DNA of 64,000 nucleotides from Methylomonas paludis (GCF_018734325.1 NZ_CP073754.1:2046001-2110000); one strand, 5' to 3'. Shown: positions 26,047 through 36,514, counted from the first letter of the stretch. The notes: generated from the sequence alone by a model not told the origin. A program made the numbers and translations.

Positions 26047-26527
26047 GGTACAGGATAGTGTTGAATCCCGCTGACCCTGGTTTGATTAAGGCTACGCTGC
26101 GAATTCCTCGATTCCACTGCGTTGCATCGAGGCTACGGGTCGCTTTGATTGAGGCTGTGTTTGGGTTGATAGCGGGTACAGGATAGTGTTGAATCCCACT
26201 GACGCTGGTTTGATTTAGGCTGCGCGGTGAATTCCTCGATTCCACTGCGTTGCATCGAGGCTACGGGTCGCTTTGATTGAGGCTGTGTTTGTGTTGATAG
26301 CGGGTACAGGATAGTGTTGAATACCGCTGACGCTGGTTTGATTTAGGCTGCGCGGTGAATTCCTCGATTCCACTGCGTTGCATCGAGGCTAAGGGTCGCT
26401 TTGATTGAGGCTGTGTTTGTGTTGATAGCGGGTACAGGATAGTGTTGAATACCGCTGACGCTGGTTTGATTAAGACTACGCTGCGAATTCCTCGATTCCA
26501 CTGCGTTGCATCGAGGCTACGGGTCGC
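26047..26527. repeat. 128-bp tandem repeat array, nearly four units
   Basis: ggtacaggatagtgttgaat begins units at 26047, 26175, 26303 and 26431, exactly 128 bp apart; the last unit is cut short. Each unit contains a cctcgat / atcgagg hairpin (first at 26106-26132). Units differ by a few substitutions. No coding capacity is credible. Confidence 0.92.
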
Positions 26528-26625
26528 GATGATGCAGGGTATGGTAGCCTGTTGCGCTGGGTGTTTTTGGGATAGCTAACACCCACGAAGTTTTGGTGGC
26601 TTGTCTGGCGGCGAAGCCAGCCTAC
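26490..26625. repeat. Dispersed repeat family 2, copy B
   Basis: Continues from the last tandem unit through gttgcgctgggtgtttttgg and ttttggtggcttgtctggcg. It matches copy A at 21579-21720 in the same orientation, so the two copies bracket the PEP-CTERM region. Confidence 0.75.
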
Positions 26626-26716
26626 GGGTTAACCCGGCAAACCGGATCAACAAATTGATTTGTCAGTATATGGTATTAAGCAAGTGCCATTCAAACTGTG
26701 ACTTTAATGGCAGAAA

Positions 26717-27421
26717 TCACAAATATTTCCGCATTTTGGCCAGCACTTCCCGACTGTGTAGAGACTGGCCCTGTAAATACGCATCCAGGATGGTTCTTAA
26801 TAGTCGTTTGGACTCTGCCAGGGCCAGACTATCCAGCTCCTGGTGCTGGGATAATTTTAATAAGGTATGGCCGGAAACCATGCCTTCTGCCGCTGCCATC
26901 ATGCCCACTCCGGCGATAAAATCATAGCGTAACTGGGTTTGTACGGAATGCTGGTGGTGATTGTCCCAATCGAGTTCTAGTTGATATCCGGTTTGCAACA
27001 ATAGATTCAACTCAAAATAACGTAGACTGGCTTCAACAGACTGGTTTACGGCTAAAGCCTGTAAACAGTGTTGATAATCTGCAAACAGTTCTGGATATGG
27101 ATCGTGTTTGTGCAGGAGTTTTTGCAGTAATTCGTTGACATAAAAACCGCAATACAGGCCAAGCTGCTGCAATGAATAGGTTTGCTGCAGTTCGGCTCCA
27201 GTCAGTAGTTTTAATTCTTTGTTATCCAGATAGGATAATTGCAAAAGCAAAAACGGCTGTAAAACGCCGGCCAGTTTGGATTTGGGTTGGCGTACAGCCT
27301 TGGCCAGCATGGGAACAATGCCGAAGTCGCGGGTAAATACATCCAGCAGTAAGCTGGTTTCCCGGTAGGGCTTTAGTTGCAGGATGATGGCCGGCTGTAG
27401 ATAAACTGGCGCGGCCATCAT
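26717..27421 (-). CDS. recO: DNA repair protein RecO
   Basis: RecO works with RecR to load RecA at gaps and to anneal single strands. The 234 residues show the N-terminal OB-fold (about 1-80: AIILQLKPYRETSLLLDVFT, GIVPMLAKAVRQ) and the helical C-terminal part (ELKLLTGAEL, LGLYCGFYVNELLQKLL). It lacks the four-Cys zinc site of some RecO proteins, as is common in Gammaproteobacteria. Two ATG codons sit together at the start. It lies 3 bases after era, the usual rnc-era-recO operon. Confidence 0.95.
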   Translation of the reverse strand: MMAAPVYLQPAIILQLKPYRETSLLLDVFTRDFGIVPMLAKAVRQPKSKLAGVLQPFLLLQLSYLDNKELKLLTGAELQQTYSLQQLGLYCGFYVNELLQKLLHKHDPYPELFADYQHCLQALAVNQSVEASLRYFELNLLLQTGYQLELDWDNHHQHSVQTQLRYDFIAGVGMMAAAEGMVSGHTLLKLSQHQELDSLALAESKRLLRTILDAYLQGQSLHSREVLAKMRKYL

Positions 27422-27424
27422 TGT

Positions 27425-28315
27425 TTAGTCACAGTTGTCGACAAAGCCCAGGCTTTGTAAGGCCCGCTCACTATCCGACCAGCCTTTTTTGACTTTCACC
27501 CAGAGTTGCAGATAAACTTTTTGGCCTATGAGTTTTTCGATATCCAGGCGGGCTTCGGTGCCGATGTTTTTCAGCATCTCACCCTGCTTGCCGATGACGA
27601 TACTTTTTTGACTGCTGCGTTCAACCCAGATGGCCGCATAAATTTTGCTGAGCTCTGAATGTTCTTCATAACGCTCTATTTCCACCGTCAGGGCATAAGG
27701 CAGCTCATCGCCCAGGCGCCTAGTCAGTTTTTCCCGGACAATTTCAGCGGCAAAAAACCGCTCTGGACGGTCGGTGATTTGATCTTCCGGATAAATGGCT
27801 GCGGCTTCCGGCAGTAACGCCATGATCTCCTGTTCCAGGATATCCAGATTGGTGCTTTTTAAGGCGGAAACCGGGACGATGGCGGCAAACGGATATTTTT
27901 GTCTGGCCTCGGCAAAAAACGCCAGCATGGCTTGCTTATCCTTGATCTTGTCGCATTTATTCACCACCAGTATCACCGGCAGTCCGGCATAGTCCAGTTT
28001 TTTGAAAATTTGTTCGTCATAGACGTGCCAGTACAATCCATCCAGCAACCACACCACGACATTGACGCCCAATAATGTGCTGTCGGCGGTTTTGTTCAGA
28101 TAGCGGTTCAGGACTTTCTTTTCATCCTGATGCATACCGGGGGTATCCATAAAAATGGCCTGGCCCACCGGCGTGGTTTTAATGCCCTGGATGCGATGCC
28201 GGGTAGTTTGGGGTTTACGGCAGGTGATGCTGAGTTTTTGGCCCAGGATATGATTCATCAGCGTGGATTTGCCGACATTGGGTCTACCGATTAAGGCCAC
28301 ATATCCGCACTTCAT
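27425..28315 (-). CDS. era: GTPase Era
   Basis: Era is a GTPase that binds the 3' end of 16S rRNA and helps mature the 30S subunit. The 296 residues contain G1 GRPNVGKS (about 10-17), the switch region ITCRKPQTTRHRIQGI, G3 DTPG, G4 NKCDK and a C-terminal KH domain with KSIVIGKQGEMLKNIGTEAR. The start overlaps the rnc stop (ATGA). Length is normal. Confidence 0.97.
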   Translation of the reverse strand: MKCGYVALIGRPNVGKSTLMNHILGQKLSITCRKPQTTRHRIQGIKTTPVGQAIFMDTPGMHQDEKKVLNRYLNKTADSTLLGVNVVVWLLDGLYWHVYDEQIFKKLDYAGLPVILVVNKCDKIKDKQAMLAFFAEARQKYPFAAIVPVSALKSTNLDILEQEIMALLPEAAAIYPEDQITDRPERFFAAEIVREKLTRRLGDELPYALTVEIERYEEHSELSKIYAAIWVERSSQKSIVIGKQGEMLKNIGTEARLDIEKLIGQKVYLQLWVKVKKGWSDSERALQSLGFVDNCD

Positions 28316-28995
28316 TGACTATTATTTTCCAAAATTTTTAACATATTTTCTGCTGCTGCCTGTTCGGCTTTTTTACGGGAAATCCCCATACCGATACTGT
28401 GTTCCTGACTGAGTGCGACGATGCATTTAACCTGAAAGGTTTGGGCATGATCGACACCGGACATGCTGACCAGTTCATAAACCGGCAGCTCTTTGCGTTT
28501 GGCCTGCATTAATTCCTGCAAACGGGTTTTTGGATCTTTATGCCAGTTGTCGGCTTGCAATGCGGCCAGTTTTTCCGCGAACAGGGTTAAAACCCAGCCC
28601 TGGCAGACATCAAAGCCTTGATCCAGTAATAATGCCCCAATGATGGCTTCCATGGCATCGGAGAGGATGGATTCGCGGCGGAATCCGCCGCTTTTCAATT
28701 CGCCGGAACCCAGGATCAGATAATCGCCGATATGGTGGATTTTGGCCAAATCCGCCAGCGAACTTTGATTGACCAGACTGGCGCGTAATCGACTTAATGC
28801 GCCTTCACCGGCACTGGGAAATAATTCGTATAAATGCCGGGCGATGACAAAGCCAAGAATGGCATCACCCAGATATTCCAGACGCTCGTTGTTACCGGCC
28901 CCCATGCTGCGATGGGTTAAAGCCAGGATAAAAAGCTGGGGTTGTTTGAAACTCAGTCCCAGCTTTTTAGCCAGAATTTCCGGTTGTCTATTCAC
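28312..28995 (-). CDS. rnc: Ribonuclease III
   Basis: RNase III cuts double-stranded RNA, including the rRNA precursor. The 227 residues carry the signature NERLEYLGDAILG (about 37-49) with acidic metal ligands, the second acidic cluster SDAMEAIIGALLLD, and a C-terminal dsRNA-binding domain (PKTRLQELMQAKRKELPVYE ... SRKKAEQAAAENML). The start is GTG at 28995; no nearer ATG keeps the N-terminus. It lies 21 bases after lepB. Confidence 0.96.
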   Translation of the reverse strand: MNRQPEILAKKLGLSFKQPQLFILALTHRSMGAGNNERLEYLGDAILGFVIARHLYELFPSAGEGALSRLRASLVNQSSLADLAKIHHIGDYLILGSGELKSGGFRRESILSDAMEAIIGALLLDQGFDVCQGWVLTLFAEKLAALQADNWHKDPKTRLQELMQAKRKELPVYELVSMSGVDHAQTFQVKCIVALSQEHSIGMGISRKKAEQAAAENMLKILENNSQ

Positions 28996-29016
28996 CTGTT
29001 ACCCATCGTCAACACC

Positions 29017-29793
29017 TTATTTGAGCAGAGTGCCAATCCGGTTAAAAGCAATCCCATGATTTTGCCAGTCCCAGTTCATCCAGATAAAAAATGCCTTACC
29101 CACCAGATTTGCTTCCGGCACAGTACCCCAATAACGGCTGTCATTGCTGTTATCGCGATTATCGCCCATCACAAAATACTGGCCTTCCGGCACCACAAAC
29201 ACATCTTCCACTGATGAGACCTTGGCATTTACCAGAATGCTATGTTCTATGCCGAGCAAGTCTTCAGTCAAATGCTCTGCCCCCGTCATATTAGTACCCT
29301 GCCCTACTCCCTGATAGCGCCCCAGACTGACTTGAGGGGCAGGCTGGCCGTTGATATACAGTTTGCGGTTAAAATAGGCGATACGGTCGCCGGGCAAGCC
29401 GATGACCCGTTTGATATAGTCTACTTCAGGTTGTTTGGGAAATCTGAACACCACGATATCGCCACGTTTTGGCTCTTCCAGTTCGACAATTTTGGTGTTA
29501 AGCACCGGTAAGCGCACACCGTAGCTGAATTTGTTGACCAGTATAAAGTCCCCTACCAGCAAGGTCGGCATCATGGAGCCTGATGGAATGCGAAACGGCT
29601 CGAACAGAAAGGAGCGCAATATCAGCACAATGAATACCACCGGAAAAAATGACCGGGCGTATTCCACCAATATCGGTTCTTTTTCTGTCGGATACGGTAA
29701 GTTACTGGATTTTAAATACAGGTAGTAACTACCCCATATCACACCGGTAACAAAGGTGGCGGCTACCAAAAAAAATGAAAAATCGTAATCCAT
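29017..29793 (-). CDS. lepB: Signal peptidase I
   Basis: LepB cuts signal peptides from exported proteins at the periplasmic face of the inner membrane. The 258 residues show two membrane helices (about 5-26 and 49-64), the catalytic Ser73 in PSGSMMPTLLVGD, the catalytic Lys128 in DYIKRVIGLPGD, and the box GDNRDNSNDSRYWG. It starts 24 bases after lepA, the normal pair. It would process the many exported proteins of the window. Confidence 0.97.
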   Translation of the reverse strand: MDYDFSFFLVAATFVTGVIWGSYYLYLKSSNLPYPTEKEPILVEYARSFFPVVFIVLILRSFLFEPFRIPSGSMMPTLLVGDFILVNKFSYGVRLPVLNTKIVELEEPKRGDIVVFRFPKQPEVDYIKRVIGLPGDRIAYFNRKLYINGQPAPQVSLGRYQGVGQGTNMTGAEHLTEDLLGIEHSILVNAKVSSVEDVFVVPEGQYFVMGDNRDNSNDSRYWGTVPEANLVGKAFFIWMNWDWQNHGIAFNRIGTLLK

Positions 29794-29817
29794 AAATATT
29801 ATCTTATTGTAATTGGC

Positions 29818-31617
29818 TTAGTCTTTATTAACCTGCAACACCGCCAGAAATGCTTCCTGCGGAATTTCGATGCTGCCTACCTGTTTCATGCGCTTTTTAC
29901 CGGCTTTCTGTTTTTCCAGCAATTTTTTCTTACGGGTAATATCGCCACCATAACATTTGGCGGTGACATTTTTGCGCATGGCTTTGACGGTGGAACGGGC
30001 GATCACTTTAGCGCCAATGGCTGCCTGTATCGCTACTTCGTACATTTGGCGCGGAATCAGTTCCTGCATTTTTTCCACCAGATCCCGGCCACGGTTCTGG
30101 CTTAAGTCGCGATGCACGATAATTGATAAGGCATCCACTTTATCGCCATTGATCAGTACATCCAGTTTTACCAGCGGAGCCGGTTCAAAACGTAAAAATT
30201 CATAATCAAACGAGGCATAGCCCCGGCTCACCGATTTCAGGCGGTCAAAGAAATCCAGTACCACTTCGCTCATTGGCAGTTCGTAACTCAGCGATACCTG
30301 ACTGCCGGCGTATTGCATATTTTTCTGCACGCCGCGTTTTTCGATACATAAGTTGATGACATTACCCAGATAGGCTTGCGGCACCAGTATATTGGCCAGA
30401 ATAATGGGTTCGCGTATTTCCAGGATGGTGCCCACATCCGGCAGCTTGGCCGGGTTATCCACCAGCACCACTGTGCCGCCATGAGTTTCAACCTCATAAA
30501 CCACGGTCGGCGCCGTGGTGATCAGGTCTATATTATATTCGCGTTCCAGGCGTTCCTGGACTATCTCCATATGCAACATGCCCAGAAAGCCGCAGCGGAA
30601 ACCAAAGCCCAGGGCCTGGGAGGTTTCCGGCTCGTAATTCAGCGCTGAATCGTTTAAGCGCAATTTATCCAAGGCCTCGCGCATCGTGCCGAAATCATCG
30701 GAACTGACCGGGTATAAACCGGCAAATACCCTGGGCTGAACTTTTTCAAAGCCGGGCAAAACTTCTGTGGCCGGATTATCGGTGGAAGTAATGGTATCCC
30801 CCACCGGCGCACCAAAAATATCTTTGATACCGGCGACGATAAAGCCGACTTCGCCGGTCTGCAATTCCTGTTTTTCCAACTGTTTGGGAGTATAAACCCC
30901 CAGTTTGTCCACCGGAAACGATTTGCCGGTGGACATCACGGTAATTTTTTGTTTGCGGCGCAGGCTACCGTTGACTATGCGTACCAGAGAGACCACGCCC
31001 AGATAATTGTCAAACCAGGAGTCGATGATCAAGGCCTGCAATGGGCCATCTTCCTTACCGCTGGGCGGCGGGATTTTTTGAATCAGTTGATCCAGTACCG
31101 CTTCTACACCCAAACCGGTTTTGGCGCTGATTTTCAGTGCTTCATCGGCGGGAATGCCGATTACATCCTCAATTTCGCTCATGACCCGTTCCGGCTCGGC
31201 GGAAGGCAGATCAACCTTGTTCAAGACCGGCACCACTTCCAGGCCTTGTTCCAGAGCGGTATAGCAATTGGCAACACTTTGCGCTTCTACGCCCTGGGCG
31301 GCATCCACTACCAGCAGGGCACCTTCACAGGCCGCCAGCGAACGTGACACTTCATAGGAAAAGTCTACATGGCCGGGGGTGTCGATAAAATTAAGCTGAT
31401 AGGTTTCGCCATCACTCGCCTTGTACTCCAGCGTCACACTTTGCGCCTTGATGGTAATGCCGCGTTCCCGTTCCAAATCCATGGAATCCAGCACCTGCGA
31501 TTCCATTTCCCGAGCCGTGAGGCCTCCACAAATTTGAATAAAACGATCCGCTAATGTCGATTTTCCATGATCGATATGGGCGATGATGGAAAAATTTCTT
31601 ATATGTTTTTGATCCAC
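29818..31617 (-). CDS. lepA: Elongation factor 4 (LepA)
   Basis: LepA is a ribosome-bound GTPase related to EF-G. The 599 residues begin [20 protein letters not shown] with G1 AHIDHGKST, then G2 RGITI, G3 DTPGHVDF, G4 NKVDLP, and end with the LepA-specific basic C-terminus ([18 protein letters not shown]). The start is GTG at 31617; no ATG fits the family N-terminus. It heads the lepA-lepB-rnc-era-recO run. Confidence 0.97.
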   Translation of the reverse strand: MDQKHIRNFSIIAHIDHGKSTLADRFIQICGGLTAREMESQVLDSMDLERERGITIKAQSVTLEYKASDGETYQLNFIDTPGHVDFSYEVSRSLAACEGALLVVDAAQGVEAQSVANCYTALEQGLEVVPVLNKVDLPSAEPERVMSEIEDVIGIPADEALKISAKTGLGVEAVLDQLIQKIPPPSGKEDGPLQALIIDSWFDNYLGVVSLVRIVNGSLRRKQKITVMSTGKSFPVDKLGVYTPKQLEKQELQTGEVGFIVAGIKDIFGAPVGDTITSTDNPATEVLPGFEKVQPRVFAGLYPVSSDDFGTMREALDKLRLNDSALNYEPETSQALGFGFRCGFLGMLHMEIVQERLEREYNIDLITTAPTVVYEVETHGGTVVLVDNPAKLPDVGTILEIREPIILANILVPQAYLGNVINLCIEKRGVQKNMQYAGSQVSLSYELPMSEVVLDFFDRLKSVSRGYASFDYEFLRFEPAPLVKLDVLINGDKVDALSIIVHRDLSQNRGRDLVEKMQELIPRQMYEVAIQAAIGAKVIARSTVKAMRKNVTAKCYGGDITRKKKLLEKQKAGKKRMKQVGSIEIPQEAFLAVLQVNKD

Positions 31618-31684
31618 TTAAATTGTTTATGTTGTTTAACAAGGCGGATGTAGCCGGACATCCGCAAAAATAGCAGGCAAGGGC

Positions 31685-32335
31685 TTAGTGCAATAACTGT
31701 CTAAGCTCGGCTATGGTTTCGGCTGTCAAAGCCTGGCGCAGATTATCCCACACTTCGCCATCCAACTCTTCGGCCAGAATATCGATGGTTTCGATCAGAT
31801 CGTCGAACACCGCAACCGGGTTTTCCAGCTCACGCGGCTCCATGTAAAACGCGATGCCGGGGCAATAGAATTCATCCAGATGTTTATCCGGAAAAGTACC
31901 GGGCTGACTAAGTGAAGCCACTGTAAAATGGACGACGCGGTTTTTATCCAGCCGCTCAAACACCTGAACGCTGCCGTATTGCAATCCGGCCCGTTCGAAG
32001 GCGGCAAACAGGGTCTCACCATTAAAACCCTCATCTGCCCGGGCAATAATGCTGAATTTAAGTAATTTCGGCAATTCAGAGCGCTGTTTGAGGCTGGGGG
32101 GCCTTATGGCATTATCATCCAGTAGGGCATCGCCATCAATCAGGTGATCTACTGAAACCGATTCAGCCGGCTCATCATAGCCGCTGTCATCATCCGGGTT
32201 GTCGAGATCAGCTTCATCATAATCATCCACCTCGCCGCGATCGCGCAGGGTTTTAAAAAAATGCAAAATCAGGATGCCGAGTATTACCAGCACACCGATT
32301 AAAATTATCACGACTCTTAATAATTCTTTATCCAT
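31685..32335 (-). CDS. zipA: Cell division protein ZipA
   Basis: ZipA anchors FtsZ to the inner membrane and is limited to Gammaproteobacteria. The 216 residues show an N-terminal membrane helix (VVIILIGVLVILGILILHFF, about 8-27), a short acidic linker (DDYDEADLDNPDDDS) and the C-terminal FtsZ-binding domain (FSIIARADEGFNGETLFAAF to the end). Its ATG overlaps the smc stop (TAATG). The linker is shorter than in Escherichia coli, so the protein is compact. Confidence 0.92.
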   Translation of the reverse strand: MDKELLRVVIILIGVLVILGILILHFFKTLRDRGEVDDYDEADLDNPDDDSGYDEPAESVSVDHLIDGDALLDDNAIRPPSLKQRSELPKLLKFSIIARADEGFNGETLFAAFERAGLQYGSVQVFERLDKNRVVHFTVASLSQPGTFPDKHLDEFYCPGIAFYMEPRELENPVAVFDDLIETIDILAEELDGEVWDNLRQALTAETIAELRQLLH

Positions 32336-35300
32336 TAGTTTTCTGCCATGCTAACCGCTTCTTCAATATCAACTGCTACCATTCTGGACACGCCAGGCTC
32401 CTTCATGGTAACACCTGCCAAATGTTTTGCAATTTCCATTGTGACTTTATTGTGTGAAATATATAAAAACTGTACTGTGGCTGCCATGTCTTCCACCATC
32501 TTTGAGAAGCGTACCACATTGGCATCATCCAGCGGCGCATCGACCTCGTCCAGCAGGCAAAACGGAGCGGGATTAAGTTCAAAGATGGAAAACACCAGTG
32601 CCACTGCTGTGAGGGCCTTCTCGCCACCGGATAATAAATGGATGGAGCTGTTGCGTTTGCCGGGTGGCCGGGCAATGATGTTGACACCGGCTTCCAACAC
32701 ATCCGGTTCGCTTAATTCCAGATAAGCCTGACCGCCACCAAACAAACGCGGAAACTTTTCTTTGAGGCCGCTATTAATTTTATCGAAGGTTTCCTGGAAA
32801 CGTTGGCGGCTTTCTTTATCAATTTTACTAATGGCCTGATCCAGGGTAAGCAAGGCTTGGGTTAAATCCAGATGCTGCTCATTCAAAAACGCCATGCGTT
32901 CCGATTGAGTCTGGTATTCCTCAATGGCGGTTAAATTGATAGAGCCGAGTTTTTCGATCTCTGTGCTTAATTCATCCAGCGCACGTTTCCAACTGGGTTC
33001 TGCGGCATCGTCCGGCAGATTGGCGAGAATGGCGGCGACATCGGCATTGACTTCTTTGAGCTGTTCTTCCACGGTTTGCTGACGCACCCGGCTATCCTGC
33101 TGTTCAAAACGCAAGCTATCCAGCGCTGCTTTCTGTTTTTCCAGATCGGTTTGGGCTTGGGCATATTGCCGGCTTAATTCGTCGACATTATTTTCATTCA
33201 GGGTTTGGGATTGGCGGCTGGCTTGCAATCGGGTCTCGAACTGCTGTTTTTGCTCCAGTAAAGCTGCCAGTTCCTGTTTTTCCTCATCCAGCGGCGCGAC
33301 ATGCACCTGAAGTTTTTGCTGGAGCTCGCTGATACGATCAGCCGCCTGCTGATTTTGCAATTGCAGGCGCTCAAGCTGTTTGACCGTGAGAATTTCAGAT
33401 GATTTAAGTGATTCGATTTGGGCGTGTAATCGATGCAGATGGCGGCGGGCTTCATCCAGACCGGCATTGCTGTCCTGCTGGCGATTCTGCAGTTGCTGGT
33501 TAAGTTGTTCCAGTGCGGATTTTTCCGCCACCATTTCGGCCAAAGCCTGTTCTGCATCCTGTTTCTGCAGTTCTGCGGCGGCGCTTAGTTCAGCATTTTC
33601 TTGGGCTTCGGCGCTGATTTCAGCTATTTCATGCGCAAGTTGGTTTAAGCGTTGCTGCTGCTGTTCCAGACGTGCCGATTGGGCGCTATGTTCGGCTGTT
33701 TTGGCGGCATACTCGCCACTCAAAAGCTTTTCCTGGCGCTGGTATTGCTCCCGACCCGCTTCTGCGGCGTGCAAAGCCTGTTCAGCAACAGCCAATTGTT
33801 CTTCGTCAGCCTCTATCGCCAGTTGCAGGGTCTGCTGAGCCTGTTTTAAGTCTCTTAATTCTTTTTCGCGATGCAATACCCCGGCTTTACTGTCACTGCC
33901 ACGGCTGATTCTGATCCAATGCCGGCCCAGCCAGGTACCATCGGCCACTATCACGGATTCATGTCCGGCCAGTTGCATGGCTCTGGCTTGGGGAATGGTT
34001 TCGGCACAATAAATGCCGTTTAACAGGCCGGACAAATCCCAGCGACACCGGACTTTGCTGAGCAGATCGCTACCGCCGGACTGGGACTGTGGGGCTGCGG
34101 CAGTTTCAAAAACGGTCAGGGACTGGCGGCTGAGTTTGTGCAATTCATGCAGAATGTCATCGGCGCTATCCAGACAAATGGCTTCCAGATAACTGCCTAA
34201 TACTGTTTCCAACGCCGTTTCCCAACCGGTTTCCACTTCCAGAAATTCGGCCAATCGGGGTTGTTGTAATATGCCGACCTGTTCCAGCCAGACCGTTAAA
34301 TCTTTTTTATCCTTGCCCATGGCATGTTGCTGCAATAATTCCAGTGCGGCGATTTTGCCGTTGATGCCCTGCAATTCGGCGCGACGCTGATGCAGGGTAT
34401 CCTGGGTTTGTTTAATGGTCGGTCTGAGCAGGCTGATCTGTTGCAGTTCGGCCTGTAATTGCTGCTGCAGGGCGCTGCGTTCGGTTTCCAGCATTTCCAG
34501 GGTGCTGTCCAAGGTTTCCAGTTCAAACTGTAACTGGCTGTCCTGCAACTGGCTGCGCTCGCTGTGTAATTTTTCCAGACGCTGCTGGTACTGGCGTTGC
34601 TGACTATCCATCTGTAGCAATCTGACGCGTTGTACTTCGGCTTGTTCGCGGTATTTGGCATTTTCTGCCAGAAAGGTTTCCCATTGTTGCTGCCAGCGCT
34701 GCTTCTGGGTTTGGGTATCTTCTTGCTGGATCAGGGCATCTTCTTCGCGTTCCTTGGCAATCAGCATGGTTTCTTCCGCTTCCAACAAGGTTTGGCGAAT
34801 TTCTTCGAGCTGCTGACTATCCTCCTGACATTGTAGCTTGGCTAGTTGAGCCTGTTCCTGTAAGCGGCTGATTTCGGTGAGGGTTTCGGCGTGGGAGTTT
34901 TGATGATGCTGGATGGATTGTTCCAGACGACCGGCAGCCGAGACCACGCTGTAATATTCTGCCTGCAGGCTGTCCAGATGCTGTTGCTGGTGTTTCTGGG
35001 CATCGCGCTTGCTGTTAATGCCGGCGTCCAGCTCACGCAGTAACACGAACAGTCGATTATGTTCTGCGGCTACTTGTTGCAATTTGGCTTCCAAACCGCT
35101 GGCAGCAGCCTGGAAGCTCTGCCAGCGCATAGCCAGTAATTGCTGTTTTAACAGACGTTCGCGTTTTTTGAGTTCGGTATACTTTTCGGCTTTTTGGGCT
35201 TGCTTGGCCAGATTTTTAATCTGTTTGTCCACTTCTTCGCGCAGATCGTCGAGACGTTCCAGGTTTTCGCGGGTATGACGCATCCGGGTTTCGGTTTCCG

Positions 35301-35832
35301 AGCGGCGTTCTTTGTATTTGGATATGCCGGCGGCTTCTTCGATATGTACCCGCAGCTCTTCGGGTTTGGCTTCCACCATCCGTGAGATGGTGCCTTGTTC
35401 GATGATGGCATAACTGCGCGAACCCAGGCCAGTGCCCAGAAACAAATCGGTAATATCTTTGCGTCGGCAGCGGGCGCCATTCAGCATGAATAGCGACTGA
35501 CCATCGCGGCTGACTTGGCGTTTGATGGAGATGCTCTGGTATTTGGCGTATTCACCGGCGGCCTTGCCTTCGCTATTATCGAACACCAGTTCCACAGAAG
35601 CCACGCTGACTGGTTTGCGCCCGGATGAGCCGTTGAATATCACATCTGCCATATTGCCGCCGCGCAAATGTTTGGCAGAGCTCTCGCCCATTACCCAGCG
35701 CACCGCATCAATAATGTTCGACTTACCGCAACCGTTGGGGCCAACTATTGCAGTCAGGTTGCCGTTTATCGGTATGGTGGTGGGATCGACGAAGGATTTA
35801 AAACCCGCAAGTTTGATTTTTTCCAGCTTCAT
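32335..35832 (-). CDS. smc: Chromosome segregation ATPase SMC
   Basis: SMC forms a condensin ring with ScpAB. I start it at the ATG at 35832 (1165 residues), because MKLEKIKLAGFKSF is the family N-terminus; the frame stays open 34 codons further up without family sequence. Domains: Walker A GPNGCGKS (about 31-38), two long coiled coils with a hinge near the middle (about 510-640), the signature LLSGGEKALTAVALVF and Walker B PFCLLDEVDAPLDD near the end. Overlap with zipA is the smc-zipA arrangement of Gammaproteobacteria without mukBEF. Confidence 0.96.
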   Translation of the reverse strand: MKLEKIKLAGFKSFVDPTTIPINGNLTAIVGPNGCGKSNIIDAVRWVMGESSAKHLRGGNMADVIFNGSSGRKPVSVASVELVFDNSEGKAAGEYAKYQSISIKRQVSRDGQSLFMLNGARCRRKDITDLFLGTGLGSRSYAIIEQGTISRMVEAKPEELRVHIEEAAGISKYKERRSETETRMRHTRENLERLDDLREEVDKQIKNLAKQAQKAEKYTELKKRERLLKQQLLAMRWQSFQAAASGLEAKLQQVAAEHNRLFVLLRELDAGINSKRDAQKHQQQHLDSLQAEYYSVVSAAGRLEQSIQHHQNSHAETLTEISRLQEQAQLAKLQCQEDSQQLEEIRQTLLEAEETMLIAKEREEDALIQQEDTQTQKQRWQQQWETFLAENAKYREQAEVQRVRLLQMDSQQRQYQQRLEKLHSERSQLQDSQLQFELETLDSTLEMLETERSALQQQLQAELQQISLLRPTIKQTQDTLHQRRAELQGINGKIAALELLQQHAMGKDKKDLTVWLEQVGILQQPRLAEFLEVETGWETALETVLGSYLEAICLDSADDILHELHKLSRQSLTVFETAAAPQSQSGGSDLLSKVRCRWDLSGLLNGIYCAETIPQARAMQLAGHESVIVADGTWLGRHWIRISRGSDSKAGVLHREKELRDLKQAQQTLQLAIEADEEQLAVAEQALHAAEAGREQYQRQEKLLSGEYAAKTAEHSAQSARLEQQQQRLNQLAHEIAEISAEAQENAELSAAAELQKQDAEQALAEMVAEKSALEQLNQQLQNRQQDSNAGLDEARRHLHRLHAQIESLKSSEILTVKQLERLQLQNQQAADRISELQQKLQVHVAPLDEEKQELAALLEQKQQFETRLQASRQSQTLNENNVDELSRQYAQAQTDLEKQKAALDSLRFEQQDSRVRQQTVEEQLKEVNADVAAILANLPDDAAEPSWKRALDELSTEIEKLGSINLTAIEEYQTQSERMAFLNEQHLDLTQALLTLDQAISKIDKESRQRFQETFDKINSGLKEKFPRLFGGGQAYLELSEPDVLEAGVNIIARPPGKRNSSIHLLSGGEKALTAVALVFSIFELNPAPFCLLDEVDAPLDDANVVRFSKMVEDMAATVQFLYISHNKVTMEIAKHLAGVTMKEPGVSRMVAVDIEEAVSMAEN

Positions 35833-36097
35833 GACTGGCTGAACAGGCCCGGAATTGATAAATAATAAGTTATTATCGACGATATGTTGCTTAGATTCGA
35901 CTGGAATTTTAAACAGGCGCGACAATCCCAGCAATAGACCTATAAAATCAATCGCTTATTCAGCTTAGACACCAAGATCAGGATTGTCAAAAATTTAGTC
36001 GGGAACTGACTACCTGCCGGACAATAGCCGATTTTATGATAAGGGGGCAAAAAACTTACCCCCAGACACTAACAATACGCCTGAACCAAATAAAAAA

Positions 36098-36514
36098 TTA
36101 TTTGGCCTCAGCAAGCTGAGCCGGATCCTTGATTTTTAACAACCAGCCATCCTGACCTAAGCAACCGCCATCCGCCGCTTTGGCTGTGACGTGTACCCGG
36201 GCAAAACCATCGCGTAAGGTGGCCGGCAGCTTGGCGTTGACCAGCAGAAAGGTGACTTTGTTGGTGACGGTTACCGTGAGTTTTTCACCTTTGGCTTCTG
36301 CGGTAACACTGCCTGGATCGGTGCCACGGCTGGCATGAAAGGAAATTTGCGATTCCGGTGCTACCTCAGCCAGATGGCCTGGATTGGCATCGCGAAACTT
36401 GGGCTTTTTACAAACTTTCTCATCTTCTTCGTCGGGTGTTACTGCCCATGCGGTACTGCTGAATATGAGGGTGCTGATCAGAATAATACGCTTCCAGTTG
36501 ATAGGTGTTTTCAT
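36098..36514 (-). CDS. Small exported protein of unknown function
   Basis: The ATG at 36514 is chosen because gagg lies six bases before it and a signal peptide then follows (IILISTLIFSSTAWA). The mature part of about 115 residues holds two Cys (KVCKKPKF and GGCLGQDGW) that could form a disulfide. It is beta-rich with KLTVTVTNKVTFLLVNAKLP and RVHVTAKAADGG, suggesting an Ig-like sandwich. I do not recognise the family. An AT-rich hairpin spans its stop codon. Confidence 0.6.
   Translation of the reverse strand: MKTPINWKRIILISTLIFSSTAWAVTPDEEDEKVCKKPKFRDANPGHLAEVAPESQISFHASRGTDPGSVTAEAKGEKLTVTVTNKVTFLLVNAKLPATLRDGFARVHVTAKAADGGCLGQDGWLLKIKDPAQLAEAK

Noticed and set aside
26024-26245. 73-codon minus-strand frame over the tandem array
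   Set aside because: It simply translates two repeat units twice (NPRSLNQ...-like repeats) and has no ribosome site.
26047-26527. CRISPR array
   Set aside because: The repeated unit is 128 bp and continuous; there are no unique spacers and no cas genes.
36086-36105. ccaaataa/ttatttgg hairpin as terminator
   Set aside because: It is very AT-rich and includes the stop codon of the gene at 36098; termination is not convincing.
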